In this document: positions 52,001 through 62,635 of the stretch, one piece after another
Layout of the letters: every line of letters begins with the position of its first letter
How positions within the stretch are numbered: position 1 is the stretch's first letter
Source of the DNA: Gracilaria domingensis
Taxonomy: Eukaryota; Rhodophyta; Florideophyceae; Gracilariales; Gracilariaceae
DNA: 64,000 nt
Direction: 5' to 3'
Assembly: GCA_022539475.1 (NCBI GenBank)
Contig: VCMS01000101.1
Coordinates: 1 to 64,000, forward strand
Position numbers and translations under genes: made by a program
Notes under the pieces: model-generated
What the model saw: only the letters and a program-made list of their open reading frames with translations
Database searches by the model: none
What the model was told of the DNA's origin: nothing

Positions 52001-52816
52001 CGACTGATGGCTGTCATTTGCGTCCGAAGGGATCGGCTTAGTGTCTCCCGACGAACTGGTCGGTGCAGTATTCGATTCAGAATTGTTTCGTTCGCCCTCT
52101 TTCTCCTTAGTTTCGAGGATACCGAGAACTTCGGCAGTAGAGACCTGCTTAGGTTCTATTGCCACAGGAGGTGGAAGCATCGAGCCAATAACGTGGGTCT
52201 TGACCAGCCATTGTTGGCAACCGCTGAAGTTAGCAACAAATACTTGAAAAGGCTTCGCGGGTTCCACTAGTACAGTCCCGTTCGCAAGGGCAAGCTGGCA
52301 TGTCTCATAGAGCCGGGGTAACGGATGAACAGTCTGTAAGCCACATTATTTGGATGAAACGGAGACCCACATCTGCGATTCCGGTGGGATGCATACAGAC
52401 CGAGCTACTCGGAGTTTAGCCGACAGACGTCCGTCAGCCGTGGGCTATTGAGCCGCCGGCAGCGGAACATGGTTCTTCAAAGCCTGCCGAAGGGGTGTCC
52501 GAACAATCAGTATTGTCGTGCCGTCTTCCATCTCAACGGTTCGTTTCCGCGATTGAATTGGCTCGACAAAGCGGTCGCAGAAGTCGAATCCGAGGATAAC
52601 CTGCGCAGCTAACTGTTTCCAAACCAAGAACTTCAACTGCACGATGCAGCGAACAAGCCTGACAACCAGGTCCATTATCCCCACAGTTAAAAGTGACCTA
52701 TTGTTTTCATCCGCGATATCAATACGTGGCAGTGCGCGCATACGAGAGCGCAGCTGCGTCGGAATCAGAGACCGAACCAACGAATATGGACCAGCGCCCG
52801 TTTCAAGAACGGACAA
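49056..52816 (-). pseudogene. pol: Element C protease, RT, RNase H and integrase
   Basis: Minus strand, many frames. Protease VLETGAGPYSLVRSL (52816 on), where Glu replaces the catalytic Asp of the DTGA motif. RT EHRIDVMPDTGPISQQPY, CIDYHKLNAATIK, GITLKLKKCELFTKAVRYLGYV; the YLDD box is damaged near 51290-51310. RNase H DTDESNYEVGYALF, EKECLGVVWAL, TDHSTLRWL. Integrase: HHCC remnant HLSHYSKFSAYLGRRKLY, core LVLSDRFSELVRTVPL, LLSDNGRQFAANF, GQFKRFN (catalytic Glu replaced by Lys), GPY-like LSPLANGPYTVISVT. Clearly ancient and inactive. Confidence 0.8.
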
Positions 52817-55800
52817 CAGTCAGACCATGTACTAGTCAGAAACAGCGAGGTCGGCGAAGATCTTGTAATTGCGCTTCGCCATGACGAAGACTGGATCCAG
52901 AATCCCGCTATTTTTAGAGCGTATCTACGGACGACGCAAACCGCCCAGGCGTTTAGAGTCCACGTCTGAAGTGGCCATTTTCCTTGTCAGGATTGTGACC
53001 CGGGAGCGAGGCTTCTCAGCCTCCGGCGCTTTACACCCCACCGCATGGGACGCCTCTTCATTGATGGAGGCTCCCATGCTCAGTTTTTCTGAGCTTCGCC
53101 GGCATTCCGCGGAACGGAGTGTTCTGCAAGTGCGGATGCGTTCCTACCTTGAGGCGGTTGGGTTTCCTGTTTCTCAGGCTGAGTTTTCGCCTTTGGACGA
53201 ATGTACGATTTGTCCGGCACACTTTCTCGTTCAGCGAAAGTCAACGACTCATTCTGACGCACTGTTTTTGTCATATCCCTGAGGGACAACAAGCATTTCG
53301 GAGCGATATGCCTCGGCCTGTAACAGGTATGAAAAATGAGAGGTCGAAGAAGATCCGCGTTCGACGGCCGGCTTTCATGTCATGGAGGATACGGGTCCCT
53401 CCATCCAGGGCGTTGGTTACGATATTCACTAGCGTGTAGCACGTGCATAGCCGGAACGTGTTGACCGACGTACAGAGCGGAGTGTACATCGACAGTAGAC
53501 CGCTCCGTCGTTGACGGCAACTCCATATTCGGCATTGAACCATCGGCCTGTAACAGGTTTAGGTTATCGTAACCTCCTTGAACCGAAACTCGCGAAAGAG
53601 GGAGAGTCGAGTCCTGCGCTTCCACGTGAAGGACGCGGTGTGTACGCGTCTCGATAAAGGCACGTGCTCAGGCTGCATCTCCCTCAGCTTGGTCATATGA
53701 GTTCCAGATAAGTAGCCCGGCGTTTGTCTTCCCGATAACGGGCAACCAGAGTCCTGATCGAATGATCTAGGCCATGCACAAGCATTGTACATCGCTCAGC
53801 TGCTGAGAACACGTTGCCACATCGGTGTACCACCTTGTTGAAGCGGGTAGAATAGACAGTTTACGACTTTTCTGTAGAGCAGACCCTCCTCACGGATACC
53901 TTTTCGGTAGTGGCAATCATGACTTATTGAGACGCCCATCGATGGGGAACTCGAGGTTATGAGTAGCACGATGACGTGGATCCGGACCCAGAATGTGTGC
54001 ATGTGTGCCACTATTTGGTTGTTTGGATGAAGTGAATCTTTTCATAATTTTTAGAAAAACCCCATGGGTTTTGGTCCGATACTGTCAGGACTGCCCGGGA
54101 TGGGGGGTGCACATGAGGTGCTTAGATTAATCTATTATTTATATATTTTTGATAACCCTCTACAGGGCCGCTAATTCTACTACTTAGGTGATGCCTCACC
54201 GCCGTCACCAACCTAGTAAAGATAACCCGGTGTGCGGCTCTAACTATTTCGCATGCGCCACAACTCCAACATCTCGCAGAGCGAGTTACCGCAGCACGGT
54301 CTAGTTATCTCCCGGCTCCAACCAGGACAGTGCACGCAGTGCATACCATCATTGGTCTTGTTTTTCTTTTGTTTTTCTTGTGACTCGTGGAGTCCACACA
54401 TATTTGTTTTACCGACCGGTACTATCTCTTCGCCCCAGTACTTGGGTTTGTTTCTGATCTTCTTTTTTGTTTTTAGGTTTGGTTCATTACCGCCTATTTC
54501 TATTTGGTCGTTCCACCTTTAGACGTTTACAGTGACTACAGATACCGTCATTAGCCACCTACGATCTACGCTACTGTGTCCGCCTTTTCTGGCCCTTTTC
54601 CCATTCGAGCATTCTCTTTCAGCCCTATGGTATAGCCTGAAGTCCTCGTGGATTTACACCCACACTGGAGGATACGGGGTGCACTGTCGCTGCACGAACC
54701 TCTCTTCAGAGCGGGGATTCGAACTGCTTTGGTGGCGTTTCCATTTCTAGGATTGCTTTACATCTTTGGCTCCTTGCTTCGTGCCTTGCAGCGCAAGTAT
54801 AGCGCCTTGTATCGCATTTCTCGTAGCGTACGATTTCAAGAAGTATTTTACGGCCTCTGGACGGCACGTTACTCCTCCTTCGGAGGCTGGAATCGACCCA
54901 AGAACCCCATTGAACTGATCTTCGGCTACGTCCGTTAGAAAATACGGCAGCGCGATGTAGGGTTGTGCCTCACTCATCAGAAGAACATCGGTTTCCGCCA
55001 CAAAGCGGCCTAAAAAATCGAAGACAAGAATTGGATCTTCCCCAGAGAACTTGTGGAGATTAAGCGTGACCTCCATTTGTCGGAGATGATTTCGCACTTG
55101 GCTAGTCCCACATGGGGTCCTCTGTGGCATCTTGTTTTCAAACCCATAGTTTGGATACGACAGAAACTTCCGATACAGTAGATTCGTCAGCTTCAATTCT
55201 TTCAATCCAAGGTATCTCCGTTGTTTCGCACGGCCGCGCGCGACGCTCCACGTTATTTCAGTAGCCCGCGAATGGATAGCGCGCTGGCGAGAGTGAGCGT
55301 TTTCGCTGTCCGACGAGTCGGATACAGATCCCACATTTTGGGATTCCTCTTCTGAAGAGAACGAAGAAGACAAATTAGACTCCAACTTATCCATCTTGTT
55401 TTTAGCCAGGCAACCCTGGGAGCGGTGCTAATGCCGATAACCATCGGAAACCGTGGCTCCGGGCGCAACAGCATCAGAAATGATGATTTGTTCGACCCTC
55501 TCCAGACGGGTAGCCAAGCGGTGCGAGCGCGCAAAAGCTTGCTCGTGCAGGGCAGTCGACACCCCTCGGTGTTACATGATGTGGTTGACATCAGACCGTA
55601 ATACACGGACATCACTCGAAACATCCCGGACAACGGCTTCATAGAGCCGATGCCGGAGCTTAGTAATATCCTTGATGAAGCCCACTTGGGAGTTCTGCAA
55701 AATGCAAACCTGAGCATTTTATTCACGGATGGTGTATTCGTCGGACCGCGACGACATGATATCGACCACTGTGGCGGAATTGGGCGTAGGTCCGGTTTCA

Positions 55801-55990
55801 GTTGGTCCACAAGTGGGTGGAATCTCGTTTGTTAGAACGAGGCACCCGGGAAGCTAGTTTCGGCTCGCTATTACCTGGGATATCGAGAGTGCTCTTCGGC
55901 AATCGAGGCAGATTTGCCGGAAATCCGAACGAGCTGGGCACCGAAGCAGCCCGTGGGGTGCCACTCCTGCGCCAGGACGACATCTTTCAC
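52817..55990 (-). pseudogene. gag: Element C gag, split by a solo LTR
   Basis: Minus strand. Start near 55983 (MSSWRRSGTPRAAS, compare MPQPPRGSRTGSAR in B), then a coiled-coil region, an acidic linker (SSSFSSEEESQNVGSVSDSSDS), the capsid-like part HKFSGEDPILVFDFLGRFV, SYATRNAIQGAILALQGTKQGAKD, where the 889-bp solo LTR interrupts at 54761-53873. After it TVYSTRFNKVVHRCGNVFSAAERCTM continues the capsid as in B (TVYSTSLNKAFHRCGNV). The zinc knuckle is damaged (CYRPRHIAPKC remains, first Cys lost) near 53310. Further stops and frameshifts are present. Confidence 0.75.
53873..54761 (+). repeat. Solo LTR, third family (copy 2), inside element C gag
   Basis: 889 bp, TGTAGAGCAGACCC ... ATTGCTTTACA. 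It matches 36551-37443 in inverted orientation from end to end. Removing it restores the gag reading of C (TKQGAKE then KS.TVYST), which locates the insertion to within a few bases. The target duplication is unclear (AAAGA against GAAAA on the minus strand). No ORF. Confidence 0.75.
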
Positions 55991-56124
55991 CGACACAGTC
56001 GGCCAATTGGCAATCAGACAGACTTCCGAAAACGGGCAAACGAAAGAAGCACATAGACGGATATTCTCAACCAATTGGGCTCCAAACAACCGAGTCAACT
56101 CCAACAGATGTTGGCAAATAAAGC

Positions 56125-56146
56125 GGATTCAAAGTCGGGAGACCAG
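56125..56146 (-). promoter_or_regulatory. Candidate primer binding site of element C
   Basis: Minus strand TGGTCTCCCGACTTTGAATC, three bases inside the 5' LTR, similar to the site of element B. Confidence 0.55.
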
Positions 56147-56148
56147 TT

Positions 56149-57001
56149 TGTGGTGCAAACTCACGTGCGGGCACACAACAGCCGCGTCGCGGAGAATGGC
56201 TCCACAAGATGTTCAGGTCGTGCCCCGTACAGGGGTAGGGACAATTGTAGAACCCTCGAATAGGGCTGACACTAGTTGGGTGTGAATCCGGGCAGCCCCA
56301 TTCTGGGCGTGCAGTCGGAGTTAGGATGGGGTAGAACCGGCACTAGATCTTGATGCTCACGGAAAGCCACAGCGAGTGGAGATATCCAGCGCAACGGTGT
56401 GGGGCAAAACGAACGACAGACGAGCCGCACAATGGTGCACTGACTCGCGAGATCGGGAAATATTCCCGGGCAATGTGGGCCAAACCTGTACAACAGGGCA
56501 GAGTGGCAAGAGCCGTATGAGGGAAATAATAACAGTGAAACAATAGAAAGGATGTCGTAACGACGGTCTAGGACTCCTTAGTGGTAGAGGTCGGATGACT
56601 AGCCCGGCGTTACGGCGAATTGTCACGTTAGGCACGGAGCCCCTTCCCAAGGGGCAAGAAATTCAGAGACAGGAGTCTCCTTGCGGTTTACTTTCCGTAC
56701 AGTGGCGGCGAATGCCGCCACCTATATACGACAATTGAAAAAATCAACTAAAATATCTAACTACTCGGCGCTGCCGGCCAACGCTCTACACGTCTGAAAT
56801 CGTGGCAGGCTTGCCACGGCACACTCCGGATCAGGCCAACCAAGCACACGTGTACAGAAATACTGCCCTTCCTAGGCATAACCCAAACCAGGGCCATTGC
56901 CACAGTAGTTTCTCAGAACGTGAGGTGTCGAAGCCGGTAGCGGATCAACGAAATATGAAAAGCAGCTCAGTCCATCCTTCTCCAGAGCGTTTTGCTCTAC
57001 A
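56149..57001 (-). repeat. Element C 5' LTR
   Basis: 853 bp, partner of 44558-45398. Outside it, at 57002-57015, TCTCCCCTTTCTCT reads on the minus strand as a purine tract right before TGTAGAGC, as if this LTR had once been a 3' LTR. Confidence 0.8.
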
Positions 57002-58712
57002 TCTCCCCTTTCTCTAAAATTCATTTGTTCTCTTCCTGTTTCTCTCTACTTACATTTTTTGCGAGAACAATAACAGACCAACCGTATTAGCACTGACAAT
57101 ATTTCTTTGAGACCAAGACGGAGCCAGTACAATGTAGCTGTGTATAAAACAGTGAAACGCTGTGGGGCTGGGAAGAAAGAAATTCAAGGAAAACTTTGGT
57201 GCATGGAAAGCGCATACTGAGTTGGCTACGAATGCTTGATCTAGAGCGTTTCTGTACACATGAGCCGTTTGCACATTCCTCGCAACTAAAAGTATCTTGA
57301 TCATCAGGGCACCATCGAGTACGCACTTCACTTCTGCTAACAACAGCGAAAGACGTGCTTCGTAACCCGATCTTCAGTAGCCAGATCATAAATTTGATGA
57401 CGCCATAAATATTTGTCGCCCCCTCGTTTCTTTGCCTTCAAGTCTTCCTAAACCTTATTCCCTCTCCAAATTCGACATGTCATACGCAACGAAATATATA
57501 TGAGATCTCACGAATGACGGCACCAATAATTCAGATTTTACTCTTCTGTACTCTACCGTAATTTATTATGGTTCCAAGGAGGGTTATTGCACCGAGACAA
57601 GAAGATCGATGAACAAGGATAATTTACTAAGAGAACTTCGAAGTTCTGTCCGCGGATATTATTAGGGGGAGGGTTTTCGTTGATGTGAGACTTCTGAAAG
57701 CTACAATTCCATATCCTATTTGCCATCACATTATTTACATTTCCTCTTTGTCAGCGACGCCAATATTTGTCGCAAGAAGGCCACGAATTACTTTTCTTCC
57801 AACGCAATAGCCTGGACGATATACAGAAAATTTAAAACCCAACATTCCTGCTCCTAAGGTCTCAGTGAGCTCTTGTACTTGCATTGAAGGAACTTTTCAC
57901 ACTTCCTGTCCTAGACATGTTGAGATAAAATATGCGTTTTCATTGCTGGATATTATGTTCATAGTATTGTCTTAGCTTTTGCAACGCGACCACAACGAAG
58001 CAAAAACAAAACGACAAATATGCGTATGACATTTAGAGCGAGCGAACAGCGCGAAAATGCGCACACCAAACCTGCATAAAGGCAGACGAGGCAGCTTATG
58101 TGGCGGCGGACAGGGACTCTCCTGCTTGAAGTAGATGTTGAGGATCCTGTTTTGTGATGTTTGGAGTACGATGAGAAAGGAGTTGAAGGGATTGTCTTGG
58201 ACGCTGAGCAAGTATGCAATCTATATGCGCATTTCTTTGCGAGAATTGTGTCGGTAATTTTTGAACTGTTGCTAATGTGATCCACACACATGCGTGGCCT
58301 GGATGTGTAGATTTGCGCCATACCCAGAGACTATGTGCTCTAACAGTTGCCACTTTACTACTTGACAAAACCTAGAACGTCTATCTGGTAGTAGTAAGTA
58401 GTTAACTATCATATCGAATAGCATTAGAATTGCATCTTACGCTAGCTTTCAACTGCCGCCATACCAGCGTGTAGAATCGGTAGAGCCATTATAAATCAGT
58501 CTAACAGCCGACCGATTACTAGCCAGTCTCTGCGAGCTTTCAAGCGTTGGCCAAACAGTCCAGCGGAGACCCGTCAACTGAAGTGTAAACTGCGATAAAC
58601 TGTACACCACAAGTAGTAGTGGAGTGCACTTTAAGTACTGAGTTTCGACACTTATAACTGATAGGATCGCCCTCGTGGACGGCGAAGAAGGTGCAAATTG
58701 GCTCGCGAAGCG
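57002..58712. other. AT-rich stretch with only weak ORFs
   Basis: No convincing gene. A minus-strand frame at 57389-57087 contains a Cys cluster (WCPDDQDTFSCEECANGSC) that could be part of a zinc-binding domain but has no supporting context. Minus-strand frames at 57.96-58.37 and 58.45-58.71 kb lack recognisable content. Confidence 0.3.
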
Positions 58713-59660
58713 TGTATTACAGCACCCGCGAACGGGAGAAACACTCAAGGCGTTCGTGTCCTTGCTCCCTGTGGGAGGTAGACTCAGCGAATGAGCCCTC
58801 CGTGCACGGAAAATGGGCGTTGTAAGGCCACCCGTGCTTCGGGATATACTTCGGAGGTTGATAAGGAACAGGCTCCGTGAAGATCCAAGAACGGAGACCA
58901 AAGTGGTGGGCAGCACCAGTGGACATTGAGAACCCTAGGTCAAAAAAAAAGAAGAGGGGAATAACAAGAAGGAAGCACCCGGCGGGGCGTGCGACAAGTG
59001 GCAACAGTCCCGACAGCGGGTGACGATAATTTGTATTAAGCCGACGCGGCAAAGATCTCTATACAGAGCTTGTAGTTCCACCAGTTTTGGTTAAGCAGGT
59101 ATCTGCATGGTAAAAGTTGTCCGAAGACGAAATAAGCCCGAGGGCATTAGCCACAATTAGTCAGAAATGCGAGAATGTTCTAGAGGGATGAAGCTAGTCC
59201 GTACCGTACGCGGTGACCCTCCTGAGGTAGTTGGGCTCTTCGCGCAGGCGAATCTAGTTCAGAGCCGAACTCGGTTACCCTTTACTGAAGGTGGAGGTAA
59301 CTGGGAGGTCACCCCTTATATCGTAACCGATAGATTAGTTGAACTAAATTAAATAATCTAATGCACACCTAAGCAGGTCCACACATGGTGTACGTGGCAA
59401 CCAGTGGCAGCGCCCAGTAGTATATCCGACAAATATTCCATACCATGTGTGAACACACCCATTCATGCACACGCGTACATGCGTCCATTAACACTCCTTG
59501 CCACGTCTTGGCCGACCCAGTGAGGGTGCTAAACCTCAATACCGCGAAAACATCCCATCCATGGGCCCATATTCATATATTCCAAGTACCAGGAATCGCT
59601 CCTACCAAGGAGGTTATGAGTACAATCCCCGCGTATCGGACGAGCACGATCAGCTCTACA
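58713..59660 (-). repeat. Solo LTR of the element A type with exact target duplication
   Basis: 948 bp. On the minus strand it starts TGTAGAGC (GCTCTACA at 59653-59660 on +) and ends TGTAATACA. Both flanks are AAGCG (58708-58712 and 59661-59665), an exact 5-bp duplication. It is homologous to 28789-29429 in its 3' half and shares blocks with the third LTR family (CGCGCAGGCGAA, AGAGCCG). No internal region. Confidence 0.85.
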
Positions 59661-60060
59661 AAGCGCCGCGGCAGCGCGGAGAGGTTGTGTCGAAAGGTTT
59701 TCATCTGTTTGTTCGTGCACCGCGACGAAGGCGACATGGTATGGCGCGGATCACAGCGCTACGAAGGTGCATGCGCGACAAACGACCAAGCGCCAGCAGC
59801 AGCACGGCATATGACGAACCGCTGGCGTGCCGCAACCTGTGCCCAGGGCGGGCGCAGCTGCCTCAAAAAGCACGTGGCGGGCCACGGCGGGCGGAGGTGG
59901 TTTGGCAATCTGGTAGAAGCGTGGCGCTCGGCGCGGCGTGGGCGGATGGGGCGAGAAGCACGACGAGCAGAGACGCAGCGCGCGTTAGACCAGAGCGGCG
60001 TGGTGAACTGCTCGGCAAGAGCGTAGTGGAGTGGGAGATAGTGCCCTAACAGGTGCATGG
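59661..60060. other. GC-rich island of unknown nature
   Basis: About 400 bases, markedly GC-rich compared with the AT-rich DNA after 60.06 kb. Open frames exist on both strands (Arg/Ala-rich), as expected from composition. It continues across the solo LTR to about 58.65 kb and was one stretch before the insertion. It could be a gene 5' end, but I cannot choose a strand. Confidence 0.25.
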
Positions 60061-61740
60061 TAGTAGTTTTATTAGTCAGTGCGCACTAGGAAAGAATATC
60101 AAGCCCGTTTTGTTCTTTTAACACGGCTGAAGATTCGCTCATAACATACAACAATTCTACTCTTAAAGCTGCGGCTACATCGCGCTGACGAGTTCTGTTC
60201 AAGGCTGGCTGGAGTTTGCCAGTAAGGCATGTTGGCTACACGAAAAAATTTCTGGTTGTTTTTATGTAACATTCATACAGGGAAGTCTTGGAATACCCAT
60301 GGTATTTCAGAAACCCCAGACATGGAAGCGTTGACTTCCACTTCGTCTGCAACGGTTAAAAAGGTACTATGCATGTTTCTATTAGTGTATAACTTTTTCA
60401 AACAATTTAAATCTATGTCGCATAGTCATCAAGCGCTGATGTATACTAAATTGCATTCCATTTACATTTGTTACCACGCATGTCCGGCTGTTTGCTTTGA
60501 ATGTCGGATCATAATCTCTTCATATCTGTAGAAAGCAGAGAAAAGCGATCAAGAGATAGACGAGGGTGCAAATGGCATGACCATTCTCATACTATTATTC
60601 CCAGCAGCAATTTTGGAAACAAGTATTTGAAGTCAATCACAGCGCTTCCCTTCACAGCGCTTCCCTTGAACTCTATTTGTTTGGTTGCAAGCCTTCTTAA
60701 CAAAGTAGTTGTCTTGACATCAAATTCAAGTAATCAAAATCAAAGTTATGTTTACTCAAGTAGTCAACAGCATCAACTTTTCGAGTAATTTGCGAACAAT
60801 CAGAATCCGAAAAGGTTTAATTAATTAGCGAAAACTCATGCAATGGAATTGAATCAGACATTCGACTGACTTTCAATCTTGCGCGGTCCTTTCTTCAGTA
60901 AACCGTGACCAAAGTCACTATGTTCTCATTGGCTCAAAATGCAATGAATATATAACGAATTAATTGTTTTTGAAAAACTTAAGCCAACGAAGATGCCTTG
61001 AACATTAAAAAAATTTTTCTTCACATGCTGAGAAACAATTGAAACATCAATGACGGAAAGTTTTACCTGGGGTCCTTATGTGTCGTGCAAATAACACTAG
61101 AATTTGTTAAGCAAGACAAAAAATTACAAAACACCATCTTTGTTTTCTGGTTTGTCCTTCTCAAAACAATGGAAATTATATCAAAACTACTTACACCAGA
61201 TCCCAACAAATGTGCAAATTAACGTAAATATCGTCAGAGAAAGTTTCTAAAAAATCTATAAGAAGCTCTCTATTTCCGAAATCTTTTTTAAATATTTTCA
61301 AATATATGGTTAGATTTCTTTCGGTTTATTGAGAAAGATAGCAAACAAATACAATACTTTTTATATGCAAAACGCGCCATATCATATGGCACATTTTTTG
61401 TCTTTCTTGATGTTGTAAAACATAACATCGTTGCGTCTCTTTCGTTTACTCACGCTCGCGTTTCACGATGCACGTGGCGGAGATGTAGAGTAGTGGGGAA
61501 GAACTAGAGAAATGAAAATAAACGCGGATGGAGAAGCAGAGGAGAAGCATAACACCTCTGCTCCTCGTCTCCTATAGTGAAACGAGAATGTTACCTCAGT
61601 CTACTAACTTAGTCTAATGCAAACCATCCACGTCCGATACGTGAGCGTGGAGCCATGCAATTCATTCGATTAATTCCGTGGAGCACGATTGACCACTTTT
61701 ATCAGCATACCCTCACCGAGGTGTGATAATAATTCCAAAA
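60061..61740. other. AT-rich gene-free stretch
   Basis: No gene recognised. A 15-bp direct duplication TCACAGCGCTTCCCT lies at about 60636-60665. From 60.8 to 61.4 kb the DNA is very AT-rich with runs of A and T. Confidence 0.35.
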
Positions 61741-61741
61741 C

Positions 61742-62635
61742 TTAACCACCGCGATAAATAAGATCACTGCAAAACCAGTAAATTGAAATGGAACAAAAAG
61801 CTTTACATGAGCCACTACGAAAGACACATTTAAGGAGGTTTGCAGATTTGCAGTCAGTATTGATACCATGTGAAACGTTTTTCAAAAGAGGTGCACCTAG
61901 TTCCACGGAAACATTTTTATATAGAACTGTACATAATCTTTCCAAATTCTTTTTCGCAATACTACTTGTTTACTTTCTTCTTTCTAAGCTTATAGGTCCT
62001 TTGGAGTACCTAAACCTTACAGTTTTAAAAAGGAAGCGTTTTGTTCGTCAAATGATTCATATTTCTCAAATATATCGTTCCAAACATTTTCATGTTTTGG
62101 TGCTCTTTAAATTGTCTTCCAAGGGCTTACTTGTGACTAGGACAAAATAGAAATGAGTAGTCATATAATCAAATATCTCATAACTCGGGTATTCAAAACG
62201 CTCTAAAAGTATAAAAAATATAATACTGACTACATGCTCTCCCAGAGTACTCAGTAAATCGTCATATTTTGGTAAAATAGTCAGCCATAAGATACGGCTT
62301 TGGTTATCCATCAATTTGTGGCTAAATTGTTTTTCAACACTCGGATAACAGTTCTTGACGTCGAACGTCTTGGATATGTCCAACGAAGCTTCAAAGATCT
62401 TCTTCTCGGAGCTCTGATCTCTTTCTGACTCACTAAGTTTTTTCGACTACCGTTTCGTGATTAATTTCTGCCTCTTCAAATCTGAGACTGAGCTTCTTGC
62501 CAGGCAAAAAATACCTATGTAACACGTTCGAGCTCTTCGAGTATCAGTAAAATACTTAACTGCTTGCTTCTGAGCCCAAAGCCCATTAGCAGAAGATGTG
62601 AAAGTTGGAGTAGCCTTTTGGTGTAAAACAAACAC
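61742..62635 (-). pseudogene. Decayed minus-strand coding frame, unknown
   Basis: From 62635 to 62090 one minus-strand frame reads as protein with a single internal TAG near 62447 (ATPTFTSSANGLWAQKQAVK, then SLDISKTFDVKNCYPSVEKQF, ILPKYDDLLSTLGEHVVS). The signal continues in a shifted frame (WNDIFEKYESFDEQN) and again from 61945 (ERLCTVLYKNVSVELGAPLL). The composition fits an old AT-rich gene or transposon ORF. No family recognised. Confidence 0.25.

Larger units (their letters stand above)
44558..57001 (-). mobile_element. Element C: older Ty3/gypsy chromodomain retrotransposon with antisense ORF
   Basis: Both LTRs are present (44558-45398 and 56149-57001, roughly 80 percent alike by eye), with PBS, gag, protease, RT/RNase H, integrase, chromodomain and a convergent antisense ORF in the same order as in B. 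Internal length is about 11.6 kb after removing an 889-bp solo LTR lodged in gag. All reading frames are heavily broken, more so than in A or B. The 5-bp flanks TTACT and TCTCC do not match, so the ends may not come from a single insertion. Confidence 0.85.
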
